A stretch of 64,000 nt of DNA from an uncultured Oscillospiraceae bacterium (GTDB taxonomy: Bacteria > Bacillota > Clostridia > Oscillospirales > Acutalibacteraceae): assembly GCA_900540275.1 (NCBI GenBank), contig UQFO01000013.1, forward strand, positions 1 to 64,000. The letters are read 5' to 3'. This document shows positions 52,833 to 61,727 of this stretch, piece by piece; positions within the stretch are counted from its first letter, which is position 1, and each line of letters starts with the position of its first letter. Both the position numbers and the translations under genes were made by a program. The notes below the pieces were generated by a model. That model was not told where the DNA came from. It was given only the letters and a program-made list of their open reading frames with translations, and ran no database searches.

Positions 52833-53702
52833 ATGGATGTAGACAATAAAAAAAGAGAAATCAAGCGGCATGGGACGTTTGAACTGCCGATGGAGTTTTA
52901 CGACTGCAACAACCGCGTATATAAGGATTGCTATATGCATTGGCATAAGGAAATGGAAATTATCTATGTCATCTGCGGCACGCTTTTTGTCAGGATGAGC
53001 GGCGAGGTTGTGGAAGGCCACACGGGCGATTTTATTTTTATAGAGCCGGAGACGGTGCATCACATCACAAGCGGCGGAGAGCTGCTGCGCTTTAAATCCT
53101 TTGTATTCTCGCCGCGTGTTTTAAACGGCTGTGAGGATGATTTCTGCCAAAACGTTGTAGCGCAGCCTCTGGTTTTGAGACAGCTGCGGGTTTCCGACAG
53201 GATTTTTCCGGGGCAGGTGCGGTATGAAGAAATAAAGAGCGCGTTTTTTGAGCTTTCGGATTGCTGTGATAAAAAGGAGGACTTTTACCAGCTGCGTGCG
53301 AAGGTTCTGCTGCTTCAGCTGTTTTATGAAATCCTGAGCGGCGGCCATTATAGCATGGTAAGCCTCAGCACCGGTAAAGTATCGGCAGCCGTCCGCGACG
53401 CGCTCGAATATATTGAGCACAATTACAGCAGCGATATAACGGCCAAAACCATTTCCGGCCATGTGCATTATAACGAGTATTATTTTATGCGCGTATTCAA
53501 GAAATACACAGGGAAAACACTCGTGGAATACATTACGCAGCTGCGGCTGGATAAATCCAAAGGCCTGCTGCTTGGCGGCGATACCGTGGAGGAGGCCGCG
53601 TTCCAGGTTGGTTTTTCCTCAACAAGTTATTTTACAAGCAAGTTCAAAGAAGCCTTTGGTGTAACACCGAGCGAATTCCGAAGGCTTACCAAACAGAAAT
53701 AA
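52833..53702 (+). CDS. AraC family transcriptional regulator
   Basis: A 289-aa regulator. An N-terminal cupin-like sensing domain (residues 10-150) has HWHKEMEIIYVICGTL and FIEPETVHHI. The C-terminal AraC DNA-binding domain (about 190-289) has two HTH units, AKTISGHVHYNEYYFMRVFKKY and VEEAAFQVGFSSTSYFTSKF, and ends SEFRRLTKQ. Effector unknown, typically a sugar. ATG at 52833 has GGTGG five bases upstream. A likely target is the dockerin esterase gene that follows, though this is inferred from position. Confidence 0.85.
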   Translation: MDVDNKKREIKRHGTFELPMEFYDCNNRVYKDCYMHWHKEMEIIYVICGTLFVRMSGEVVEGHTGDFIFIEPETVHHITSGGELLRFKSFVFSPRVLNGCEDDFCQNVVAQPLVLRQLRVSDRIFPGQVRYEEIKSAFFELSDCCDKKEDFYQLRAKVLLLQLFYEILSGGHYSMVSLSTGKVSAAVRDALEYIEHNYSSDITAKTISGHVHYNEYYFMRVFKKYTGKTLVEYITQLRLDKSKGLLLGGDTVEEAAFQVGFSSTSYFTSKFKEAFGVTPSEFRRLTKQK

Positions 53703-53715
53703 ACGGCAGGAAATG

Positions 53716-53747
53716 GCATGCAAATGGATATTTTGCATGCTTTTTCT
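53716..53747 (+). terminator. Terminator of the AraC gene
   Basis: GCATGCAAA and TTTGCATGC form a 9-bp stem with a 7-base loop, then TTTTTCTTT. Confidence 0.85.
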
Positions 53748-53917
53748 TTACGAAAATCAGGAATTTAACAGGGAATGTCAGTATATTTATATCCATTAAT
53801 TCTTAAAAGTGGTACAATTATTTTAGTGAAAAAGCCTAATTTAAAAGCCGGCGGCTTTTCACAGCGGTCCGGATGGGTGGACCAGGTATCCGAAACAGCA
53901 GAAAAGGAGTGTTTGGT

Positions 53918-56017
53918 ATGTATAAGAAGCGGATGAGAATTGTCAGTATCCTTCTCACGCTTGCCATGCTGCTTGCAAGCGTTGGCTTTACAGCGCTCAG
54001 CGCAGGCGCGGCGGATGTGAAGTACGGCGACGCCGACAGAAACGGCAGCGTCAACCTTTCCGATGTGCTTTGTATCCAGAAGTACCTAGCAAAAGTAATC
54101 GGCGCGGAGGCGATTGACAGGGAAGCGGCGGATGTAACAGGGGAGGGCGACCTCAATACGCAGGACGCCTTGTGTATTCAAAAATATCTGGCGCGTATAA
54201 TCGATACGTTCCCTGCCGAGCAGCAGGCACAGCAGGTTGCGATGACATTCAACGTGACGATTCCCGAGCCTATCCCGGAGGGGGCAAAGGTCAGCATTGG
54301 AACGAATTTCAACGATTGGAACCCTGCCGACCCCGCTTGGGTGATGACGCCGGTTGACGAGCTTCATTATACGCTCACGCAATTTGCCGACAAGCAGTAT
54401 ATCGGCAAGGAGGTCCAGTATAAGTACACGGTCCAGGTCGAGGGGCAGGACAGCATGTGGGCGCGTGTAGAAGGCGGCGCCGAGGGCGGCGAAATCGATA
54501 ACCGCACGTTTACCCTGGAAGAAGGCGGCAATACGGTGAACGACACGGTCGCCATGTTTAAAAACCAAACGGGCCAGAATTCCGTCACAGGCGGGACGCT
54601 CGAAACCTTTACCCTGCCTATGCCGCAGTATACAGACGGCAGGGAGCGTACAATACGCGTATGGGTTCCCGATGGCTACGACCCTGAAAATAAGGATAAG
54701 CTTTATCCTGTGCTTTATATGCACGACGGACAAAATGTGTTCGATTCCTTTACCTCTTTTGCGGGCGAATGGAAGGTCGACGAAACAATAGCAGAAATGA
54801 TGGCCAAGGGCTACGAAGGCTCGATTGTGGTCGGTATCGACAATGCCTCTGACAGAATCAACGAGTACACGCCGGATTGGCCGAATGTGGATTCCAGTAC
54901 CGCGGACAATCCTTCCGGCAACCTTTATGCGAAGTTTATTGCAGAGACGCTGAAGCCATATATCGACAGCCATTACAATGTCCGTACAGGCAAAGAGAGC
55001 ACGTCAATCGGCGGAAGCTCTATGGGCGGTTTGATTTCGTATTATATTGGCCTTGAATACCCGGAGGTATTTGGGAATATTTTAGTATTCTCGCCTTCCT
55101 TCTGGCTGTTTGGTGAAAAGACGCTTGGAGACGTGATTGCCGCACAGGATTTTACTGACACAGAAAATCTGCCGAAGTTCTTCCTGTATGCGGGCGGTTC
55201 CGGCGGTGAAGGCAGTATCACCCCATTTATCGACTTTACTAAAAATAAGATGATTGAATGCGGCTATCCGGAAGCAAAGCTCAATTCACTCGTCGACAAA
55301 TCACAGACGCACAGCGAGAGCGCTTGGTCTAAGTACTTCCCGCAGGCATACCAGTGGCTGGTTGGCTTTACCGAGCCGGAAAAGGATTTTTATCGCATAT
55401 ACTTCGACACATCCGCAGCGGAATGGCCGGAAGCGTATATCTGCATGTGGATCGGCGGGCAAAACTTTGTCAAGATGGAGCCTGTTGCCGGAAGGCCCGG
55501 GGTATATTCCTATGACTTGCCAAAGGAGCAGGTGGAGTTCCTGCTCAGAAGCGACATCGAGTTCAACGATTGGGGTACGCACGCGACAGATAATATTACC
55601 TTTACACCGGCAAATGAAAACATGGTATACGTGTTAAAGCCAGGCGGAAGCGAGGGGAAATACACCGGAGAGTGGCAGGAGCTGCCGCCGCTTCCGGAAA
55701 AAGACGCGTACCGCGTGTATTTTGACGTTTCCAACGCTGCGGATTGGGCGGAACCGTATATCTGCATGTGGATTGGCGGTGAAAACTTTGTAAAGCTCAA
55801 TCCGGTTGACGGAAAGCCCGGCATCTTCTCTTACGACCTTCCCAAGGAGCAGGTGGAATTCATGCTGAGAAGCGATCTGGACTTTTCTTTCTGGGGCTCG
55901 CACGCGACAGAAAACATATCATTCTCGCCTGAGAACGAAAACATGGTATTTGTTCTGGCGCCAAACAGCAGCGGTGGTAAATACACCGGCAGCTGGCAGG
56001 CGTATGAAGCGGGATAA
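53918..56017 (+). CDS. Secreted dockerin esterase with starch-binding-like modules
   Basis: A 699-aa preprotein. Signal peptide about 1-31; dockerin at 34-95 (GDADRNGSVNLSDVLCIQKYL repeated as GEGDLNTQDALCIQKYLA); a CBM20/48-like beta module about 107-215 (VSIGTNFNDWNPADP); an alpha/beta-hydrolase of the Fes/esterase-D type about 225-470 with nucleophile Ser368 in GGSSMGG and His in SQTHSESAW; then two tandem repeats of about 95 residues each (AYICMWIGG...VYSYDLPKEQVEF...WG.HAT.NI) resembling CBM26-type starch modules. It would act outside the cell on a polysaccharide or ester. AAAAGGAG precedes ATG. Confidence 0.82.
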   Translation: MYKKRMRIVSILLTLAMLLASVGFTALSAGAADVKYGDADRNGSVNLSDVLCIQKYLAKVIGAEAIDREAADVTGEGDLNTQDALCIQKYLARIIDTFPAEQQAQQVAMTFNVTIPEPIPEGAKVSIGTNFNDWNPADPAWVMTPVDELHYTLTQFADKQYIGKEVQYKYTVQVEGQDSMWARVEGGAEGGEIDNRTFTLEEGGNTVNDTVAMFKNQTGQNSVTGGTLETFTLPMPQYTDGRERTIRVWVPDGYDPENKDKLYPVLYMHDGQNVFDSFTSFAGEWKVDETIAEMMAKGYEGSIVVGIDNASDRINEYTPDWPNVDSSTADNPSGNLYAKFIAETLKPYIDSHYNVRTGKESTSIGGSSMGGLISYYIGLEYPEVFGNILVFSPSFWLFGEKTLGDVIAAQDFTDTENLPKFFLYAGGSGGEGSITPFIDFTKNKMIECGYPEAKLNSLVDKSQTHSESAWSKYFPQAYQWLVGFTEPEKDFYRIYFDTSAAEWPEAYICMWIGGQNFVKMEPVAGRPGVYSYDLPKEQVEFLLRSDIEFNDWGTHATDNITFTPANENMVYVLKPGGSEGKYTGEWQELPPLPEKDAYRVYFDVSNAADWAEPYICMWIGGENFVKLNPVDGKPGIFSYDLPKEQVEFMLRSDLDFSFWGSHATENISFSPENENMVFVLAPNSSGGKYTGSWQAYEAG

Positions 56018-56048
56018 AATAAGATAACACAACTGGCCTCCAATAAAG

Positions 56049-56080
56049 AAGAGCACAAAGGAAATATCCTTTGTGCTCTT
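56049..56080 (+). terminator. Terminator of the esterase gene
   Basis: AAGAGCACAAAGGA and TCCTTTGTGCTCTT form a perfect 14-bp stem with a 4-base loop. The T-run is short. Confidence 0.75.
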
Positions 56081-56092
56081 CAACTAGGGGGA

Positions 56093-56122
56093 TTGACAGG
56101 AATTGTGCCGGTATGCCATAAT
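56093..56122 (+). promoter_or_regulatory. Promoter of thpR
   Basis: TTGACA (56093-56098) and CATAAT (56117-56122) with an 18-bp spacer, 37 bases before ATG. Confidence 0.6.
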
Positions 56123-56158
56123 CCAAAGAAATACTGGATTTAACCGGAGGGATTTCCC

Positions 56159-56689
56159 ATGCGTCTGTTTATCGCTGTGAATTTTGATGAAAAAACGAAA
56201 GCGTCGCTCATGGGCGCGGTACAAAAGCTGAAAGAGTCTTCCTCAGCGGGTAACTTTACGCGCCCGGAAAACCTGCACCTGACGCTCGTTTTTATTGGGG
56301 AAACTAAGGATGCTGCCGCCGTCAAAGAAGCGATGGAGCAGGTGCGCGGCTTGCCGTTTGAGCTTAGGATAAAAGGCCTCGGAAAATTTGGCAGGGGAGG
56401 AAAAGATTTATACTGGCTGGGCGTGGATAGGTGCGCCGCGCTGGAAGAGATGCAGGAAAAGCTTTCCGACGCGCTCCGTGAAAGGGGCTTTGCAATTGAA
56501 CAAAGGGAATACAAGCCGCATTTGACGCTTGGCAGGGAGGTCGTGCCGCTTCGGGCTTTTGACAGAGGGGCTTTTCAAAAATCATTTGGTACGGTTACCC
56601 AAAGGGTTATGTCAATTGATTTAATGAAGTCTGAAAGAATCGGCGGCAGGCTTACCTATACAAAGATATTCAGTACAGCGCTGGGATAA
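56159..56689 (+). CDS. thpR: RNA 2',3'-cyclic phosphodiesterase
   Basis: A 176-aa two-histidine (2H) phosphoesterase of the LigT/ThpR family. The two motifs are H40-L-T-L and H121-L-T-L, the latter in KPHLTLGR. It opens RLFIAVNFDEKTK. It opens 2',3'-cyclic phosphates on RNA ends; the in vivo role is unclear. GGAGG precedes ATG by 8-9 bases. Confidence 0.9.
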   Translation: MRLFIAVNFDEKTKASLMGAVQKLKESSSAGNFTRPENLHLTLVFIGETKDAAAVKEAMEQVRGLPFELRIKGLGKFGRGGKDLYWLGVDRCAALEEMQEKLSDALRERGFAIEQREYKPHLTLGREVVPLRAFDRGAFQKSFGTVTQRVMSIDLMKSERIGGRLTYTKIFSTALG

Positions 56690-56695
56690 ACGGAG

Positions 56696-57646
56696 CTATC
56701 CCGTTACGACGTTCTGGGGTGTCCCGTCCAGAAAAGCGCGGATGTTGGAAAGTACTGTTTTCAGCAGCCGGCGCCTTGTTTCCATAGGGGCCCAGGCGAT
56801 ATGGGGCGTTATGGTGATGTTCGGCGCGCCCAGCAGCGGGCAGTCGGGGCGCATCGGCTCTTTGCGCAGTACATCTATGCCAGCGCCGGAAAGCTTTCCG
56901 CTTTCAAGCGCGTGAAGCAGCGCCTCTTCGTCTACAATGGCGCCTCGGGCGGTGTTTACGAAGTATGCGCCGTCTTTGCATTTTTCAAACGCTTCGGCGT
57001 TGAACATATTTCTGGAATCGTCATTGAGCGGGCAGTGGACGGAAATGACGTCGCTTTTTGCCAGAAGCTCCTCAAAAGAGACAAACCCTACGTTATCATG
57101 CGTTTTGGGGGAGCGTGTGTAGCTTAAAACGTTCATTCCAAATGCAAGTGCAATCTGCGCGGCCGCCTGCGCGATTGCGCCGAACCCGACAAGCCCGATT
57201 GTTTTTCCGTAAAGCTCCTGCGTTGGATATATAAATTTAGAAAAGGTTGCGCTTTGCGTCCAGCCGCCGTCCTCGACGAACGCGCTGTATTCGCCGACTT
57301 TACTGAAATGCTCTAAAATGAGCGCAAATGTATGCTGTGCCACCGCGCTTGTCGAATAGCTTCCCGCGTTGCATACCGTGATGCCGCGCTCTTTGCAGTG
57401 GGTAAGGTCGACGTTATTGTAGCCGGTGGCAAACAGGCCGATGTACTTTAAGTTCTCCGCCTTTGCAAGCGTTTGCGCGTTCATTGGCGTTTTGTTGCAT
57501 AGGATCATATCAGCATCCTTCACCTGCCCGGCAATCTCGTCATAAACTGTAAGGTCGCGGCATATAAGCTCACCGAATTGCTCAATTGGTTCGAGCGAGA
57601 GGTCACCGTCCGTTATGGTTTCCGTATCGGTCACGATTATTTTCAT
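56696..57646 (-). CDS. D-2-hydroxyacid dehydrogenase
   Basis: A 316-aa NAD-dependent dehydrogenase resembling glycerate dehydrogenase. It has GFGAIAQAAAQIALAFG, the Arg in NTARGAIVDE, and the catalytic His in PHIAWAP. Substrate not certain (hydroxypyruvate or a related 2-keto acid). ATG at 57646 follows AAGGAG by 8 bases; a GTG two codons earlier is less likely. Convergent with thpR, only 6 bases apart, with no clear terminator between. Confidence 0.88.
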   Translation of the reverse strand: MKIIVTDTETITDGDLSLEPIEQFGELICRDLTVYDEIAGQVKDADMILCNKTPMNAQTLAKAENLKYIGLFATGYNNVDLTHCKERGITVCNAGSYSTSAVAQHTFALILEHFSKVGEYSAFVEDGGWTQSATFSKFIYPTQELYGKTIGLVGFGAIAQAAAQIALAFGMNVLSYTRSPKTHDNVGFVSFEELLAKSDVISVHCPLNDDSRNMFNAEAFEKCKDGAYFVNTARGAIVDEEALLHALESGKLSGAGIDVLRKEPMRPDCPLLGAPNITITPHIAWAPMETRRRLLKTVLSNIRAFLDGTPQNVVTG

Positions 57647-57816
57647 AAGCACTGCTCCTTTCTTTGTATGCTTTTAATATAGCACCGTTTTCATTGTTTG
57701 CACAAGGGCGCCGCCGTATTCTTTAAAATACGCTGCATGCATCGGGCATAAAGCTTGCGCAAACTGTTTTTCTGTTATACATTATATATAATAGAAAGAA
57801 ATACGGAGGGACAGAT

Positions 57817-58308
57817 ATGTCAGCTGCAAGGGAAACTGTAATGAAAAGGCTCGAAGAGCTTTCTATCAAGTACAAGGTAACGGAGCACGAGGCGGTGTTT
57901 ACCATCGGCCAAATGGAGAAGCTGGGAATAGGGCAGTCCGGACATGTTGCTAAGAATTTATTTTTGCGCGACGCAAAGGGGAAACGCCATTTCCTTATAA
58001 CGCTTTGCGGGGACAAGCAAGTGGACTTAAAAACGCTTGGCTCGAAGCTTGGCGTCGTACGCCTGAGCTTTGCCTCTGAAGAACGGCTGGAACGGATGCT
58101 GAAGCTGAAAAAAGGGTCGGTGACGCCGCTTGGGGTAATTAATGATGAAGCCAATGTTGTGGAAATCGTTCTGGATATGGATTTGGAAAGGGAGGACCAT
58201 ATAGGGGTTCACCCAAATGAGAACACGGCTACTGTTTGGCTTTCATACCTGGACCTGTGCCGCTATATCGAGAGCTGCGGGCATTCGTTTACCAGTATGG
58301 AAATCTGA
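57817..58308 (+). CDS. YbaK/ProX-type aminoacyl-tRNA deacylase
   Basis: A 163-aa protein of the YbaK/ProX editing family. It carries the conserved Lys in GHVAKNLFLRDAKGK, the FLITLCGDKQVDLKTL core, and the C-terminal GVHPNENTATVWLS. Members free-standing in trans deacylate misacylated tRNAPro such as Ala-tRNAPro or Cys-tRNAPro. This complements the archaeal-type ProS at 32736, which has no editing domain. CGGAGGG precedes ATG. Confidence 0.87.
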   Translation: MSAARETVMKRLEELSIKYKVTEHEAVFTIGQMEKLGIGQSGHVAKNLFLRDAKGKRHFLITLCGDKQVDLKTLGSKLGVVRLSFASEERLERMLKLKKGSVTPLGVINDEANVVEIVLDMDLEREDHIGVHPNENTATVWLSYLDLCRYIESCGHSFTSMEI

Positions 58309-58398
58309 AAAAATGTGGAACAAAGCGAGATAACCTGCACGTTCTTTCCTTCGATTGTCAGGCCGTTTGTCCTATATTTCACAAAAATAAAACGTTGC

Positions 58399-58427
58399 TT
58401 GTAATTGGACTTTCCGTATTATATAAT
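58399..58427 (+). promoter_or_regulatory. Promoter of galE
   Basis: TTGTAA (58399-58404) and TATAAT (58422-58427), 17-bp spacer, 51 bases before ATG. Confidence 0.7.
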
Positions 58428-58477
58428 CAAGTTAAAGCAGATAAGAGTTAGACGTGATGAAAACGGGAGGAATTTAC

Positions 58478-59491
58478 ATGAAGGTTTTATTGACCGGAGG
58501 AGCCGGCTACATTGGAAGCCATACCTGTATTGAGCTGATAAACGCGGGATTTGAAACGGTAATCGCGGACGATTTCAGTAACAGCAAGCCTGAGGTCGTC
58601 AGCCGGATTAAGGAAATTACCGGCGTGGACGTACCCGTTTACGATATAGACGTGGCCGACAGGGACGCGGTCGACAAAATGTTCCGTGAAAACGAAATAG
58701 GCGCGGTTGTCCATTTTGCCGGGTTTAAGGCGGTCGGCGAATCAGTGCAGATTCCCCTGAAATACTACCGCAACAATCTGGACACGACGCTTACCCTGCT
58801 GGAAGCAATGGAAAAGTACGATGTCAACCGCTTTGTATTCAGTTCCTCGGCGACGGTTTACGGTGTTCCCGAGCGCGTGCCGCTTGTGGAGGGCATGCCC
58901 ACCGGCTGTACCAATCCCTACGGCTGGACAAAATATATGATTGAACAGATTTTGACGGACGCGGCCCACGCCAACCCTAAGCTTTCCGTTGCGCTGCTCC
59001 GTTATTTTAATCCGATTGGCGCACATGAAAGCGGCAGGATTGGGGAGGACCCCAACGGTACCCCGAATAACCTTCTTCCCTATATTACGCAGGTCGCGGC
59101 GGGCAGGCTCAAGCAGCTTTCCGTATTCGGTGACGATTATCCCACCAAGGACGGCACGGGCGTGCGCGATTATATTCATGTGGTGGATTTGGCAAAGGGC
59201 CATGTTGCCGCAATTAATTATGCCAGCCAGCACGATGGGGTTGAGATTTTTAATCTCGGAACCGGAATCGGCTACAGCGTGCTTGATATTGTCAAGACCT
59301 TTGAAAAGGTGAATGGCGTGAAAATCCCCTACGTAATAAAAGACAGGAGAAGCGGCGACATTGCAGAGTGCTATGCGGACCCTGAAAAGGCCAAAGAAAT
59401 TATGGGGTGGACGGCGGAAAAAAATCTGGAGGATATGTGCAGGGATTCATGGAATTGGCAGAAAAACAATTTAAACGGTTATGAAAGCTAA
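58478..59491 (+). CDS. galE: UDP-glucose 4-epimerase
   Basis: A 337-aa SDR epimerase interconverting UDP-glucose and UDP-galactose. The N-terminal TGGAGYIGSHTCIEL, SSSATVYG, catalytic Tyr-Lys of NPYGWTKYMIEQ, and the C-terminal WTAEKNLEDMCRDSWNW are diagnostic. ATG at 58478 follows GGGAGG by 7 bases. Monocistronic; may supply sugars for cell-surface polysaccharide. Confidence 0.95.
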   Translation: MKVLLTGGAGYIGSHTCIELINAGFETVIADDFSNSKPEVVSRIKEITGVDVPVYDIDVADRDAVDKMFRENEIGAVVHFAGFKAVGESVQIPLKYYRNNLDTTLTLLEAMEKYDVNRFVFSSSATVYGVPERVPLVEGMPTGCTNPYGWTKYMIEQILTDAAHANPKLSVALLRYFNPIGAHESGRIGEDPNGTPNNLLPYITQVAAGRLKQLSVFGDDYPTKDGTGVRDYIHVVDLAKGHVAAINYASQHDGVEIFNLGTGIGYSVLDIVKTFEKVNGVKIPYVIKDRRSGDIAECYADPEKAKEIMGWTAEKNLEDMCRDSWNWQKNNLNGYES

Positions 59492-59584
59492 AAAGACAAC
59501 ATTTTTTATACAAAAATAACAATAACTTGGATGGAAATTTTTCGCTTTCTTGTAGATTAATTTTTGTGAAATTTTTAAATTTTA

Positions 59585-59613
59585 TTGCTTTTTGGATTAG
59601 TATAGGCTATAAT
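59585..59613 (+). promoter_or_regulatory. Promoter of the two-cohesin scaffold gene
   Basis: TTGCTT (59585-59590) and TATAAT (59608-59613) at 17 bp, 43 bases before ATG. Confidence 0.75.
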
Positions 59614-59656
59614 TGTAATGCTTATCAAAAGCGTAAACAAAAGGAGGATTCTGAAA

Positions 59657-61537
59657 ATGTTTAGAAAACACAGCAAAGTAATCAGTGTTATTCTTTCCTT
59701 AACATTGATTGCGACAATGTGCGTCATGTCCGCGACCAGCTTTTCCGCGGCGGACACGGGTTTCTACGTTGTAGGCGAGATGCAGGGCTGGGCCCCCGCT
59801 ACCGCAGACCCTATGACGGATAACGGAGACGGCACATGGACAAAGGTTTATACAAACCTGCCGGTTGGAGCGGGTGGCTTCAAGGTAATTGACGCGCAGT
59901 CTTCCGACTGGGACTCTTTTAATCAGTACAATCAGGACGGCAACGCCAATTTTGGCAAGCCCGATGTCAAGTACGAAATTACAGAAGCGAACTCTACGAT
60001 GACAATTGTCTTCAGTGAGACCGAGATGAAGGTTCTCTCCTGGGAAATCACCGCGGGCGAACAGCCGACCGGTGGCTCTGAAGCGACCGACCCGTCGGAG
60101 CAGCCGTCTGCAACGGACGCTACAGAGGCTTCTACTGCTCCTGCGGCCGACACGGTTACAATCAACGGCGTAGAATTCAAGACCGGCGACAAGGTCGTTT
60201 ACACGGCTTATCTGAAGGTCGCTGAGCTTGCAGCCGGCATTAATGTACATGTTGCTTATGACGGCGGCCTTCTGAAGGTTTCCGATAAGACGCTGGCAGC
60301 TAAGAAAGCCGAAGTGATTCCGGTTGCTTATACAGGCAGCTGCGTTCTGAACTTTGACCCGGTTGACGCATCCAACCAGGTACTGTTCAATTCAAACGAC
60401 ATCGACGAAGGATACGACTTTACAGCAGACGGCAAAGTGCTTATTACACTCACGTTTGACGTAATCGGCACCTCTGGCACCGGCACAATCAAGGCTGTTG
60501 TCGACGAGCTGCTCGGTATGACAAATGCCGACAAGGAGAATCCTCCGATTGCTGACTTTGAATTAACTGACAAAACAAGCAAGGAAGAGCCGGTAATCCC
60601 GTCAGAAACAGAAACCGCAACCTCTACAGAAACAGAGACGGAGACCGCTACTGAAACCCAGCCGGTTAACGATAAGGTTATTATCAATGGTTATAAGTAC
60701 ACGCAGGGTTCCGAGCTTACCTATACAGCTTACCTCAAGACGAGCGAGCTTGCGGCGGGCATCAACGTAATCGTTGATTACAGCGGCGACCTGCTGAAGC
60801 TTAGCGACGTAACATTGAATGCGAAGAAGAAGGAAGTTATTCCGGTTGCTTACACAGGCAGCTCAATCCTGAACTTTGCTCCCATCGACGGCGCAAGCCA
60901 GGTACTGTTCAACTCCAACGATATTGATGAAGGCTACGACTTCACTGTTGACGACGCAGTTCTTATCACGCTGAAGTTCGACGTCACAGCGGCTTCCGGT
61001 GTTGGCAGCATTAAGACAAATATTGTTGAACTGCTCGCTATGACCAATAAAGACAACCAGAATCTCCCGATTACCGATTATAAGGTGACAGAGAAGTTTG
61101 AGGGTTATATTCCGGATGGCACTGAGCCGACGGAAACCCAGCCGACTCAGCCGACTGAAACCCAGCCGACTCAGCCGACTGAAACCCAGCCGACCCAGCC
61201 GACAGAAACTCAGCCGACTGAGCCCCAGCCGACCCAGCCGACAGAAACTCAGCCGACTGAGCCCCAGCCGACACAGCCGACGGAATCTCAGCCAACTGAG
61301 CCCCAGCCGACACAGCCGACGGAATCTCAGCCAACTGAGCCCACAGACGCTCCTACAAATGCCCCGACTTCCGCACCGACAGTAGCACCGACTCAGGCAC
61401 CTACACAGGGCCCGACTAATGGTGGTACCACCAACGGCGTTACAACGGGCGACAGCACTTCGGTTGCTATGCTCCTGGCGATTCTCATGCTGGCAGCTGG
61501 TGCCATTGTGGTAGCACGCAAGCGTGTGAAAGAGTAA
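59657..61537 (+). CDS. Two-cohesin cell-surface scaffoldin-like protein
   Basis: A 626-aa preprotein. Signal peptide about 1-32; an N-terminal beta module (about 33-133; GFYVVGEMQGWAPATAD, GGFKVIDAQ) like starch-binding domains; a Ser/Thr/Pro linker; cohesin-like modules at about 165-305 and 338-478, both with YTAYLK.SELAAGIN and VLFNSNDIDEGYDFT; a Pro/Thr/Gln/Glu repeat linker (about 490-560); and a C-terminal TM helix with basic tail, preceded by VTTGDST, a possible but noncanonical sortase-type signal. Presents dockerin partners at the cell surface. AAGGAGG precedes ATG. Confidence 0.8.
   Translation: MFRKHSKVISVILSLTLIATMCVMSATSFSAADTGFYVVGEMQGWAPATADPMTDNGDGTWTKVYTNLPVGAGGFKVIDAQSSDWDSFNQYNQDGNANFGKPDVKYEITEANSTMTIVFSETEMKVLSWEITAGEQPTGGSEATDPSEQPSATDATEASTAPAADTVTINGVEFKTGDKVVYTAYLKVAELAAGINVHVAYDGGLLKVSDKTLAAKKAEVIPVAYTGSCVLNFDPVDASNQVLFNSNDIDEGYDFTADGKVLITLTFDVIGTSGTGTIKAVVDELLGMTNADKENPPIADFELTDKTSKEEPVIPSETETATSTETETETATETQPVNDKVIINGYKYTQGSELTYTAYLKTSELAAGINVIVDYSGDLLKLSDVTLNAKKKEVIPVAYTGSSILNFAPIDGASQVLFNSNDIDEGYDFTVDDAVLITLKFDVTAASGVGSIKTNIVELLAMTNKDNQNLPITDYKVTEKFEGYIPDGTEPTETQPTQPTETQPTQPTETQPTQPTETQPTEPQPTQPTETQPTEPQPTQPTESQPTEPQPTQPTESQPTEPTDAPTNAPTSAPTVAPTQAPTQGPTNGGTTNGVTTGDSTSVAMLLAILMLAAGAIVVARKRVKE
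61121..61340 (+). repeat. Pro/Thr/Gln/Glu linker repeats in the scaffold gene
   Basis: Repeated units coding for PTETQPTQ and PTEPQPTQ, with DNA units such as CCGACTGAAACCCAGCCGAC; copy number may vary between strains. Confidence 0.85.
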
Positions 61538-61571
61538 GATTAGTTTGGATAAGAAGCCAATCTGAATAAAC

Positions 61572-61600
61572 AAACCCTCCGGTTAATCCCGGAGGGTTTT
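61572..61600 (+). terminator. Terminator of the scaffold gene
   Basis: AAACCCTCCGG and CCGGAGGGTTT form a perfect 11-bp stem with a 6-base loop, ending TTTTTG. Confidence 0.9.
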
Positions 61601-61633
61601 TGTTATTGCCGATAGATGAATTTGCTTTTTTCG

Positions 61634-61662
61634 TTGTCTTTTATTTGTTTTTATATTATAAT
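61634..61662 (+). promoter_or_regulatory. Promoter of the single-cohesin protein gene
   Basis: TTGTCT (61634-61639) and TATAAT (61657-61662) at 17 bp. Confidence 0.7.
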
Positions 61663-61727
61663 AGACTGCAAGTGATTCGCGCCGCGCTTTTTTGGCGCTA
61701 ACAGTAATGAAAACGGAGGAGAGTCCT

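Noticed and set aside
61121..61340. CRISPR-like short repeats
   Set aside because: Repeats are contiguous, without spacers, and code in frame for a Pro/Thr/Gln linker.
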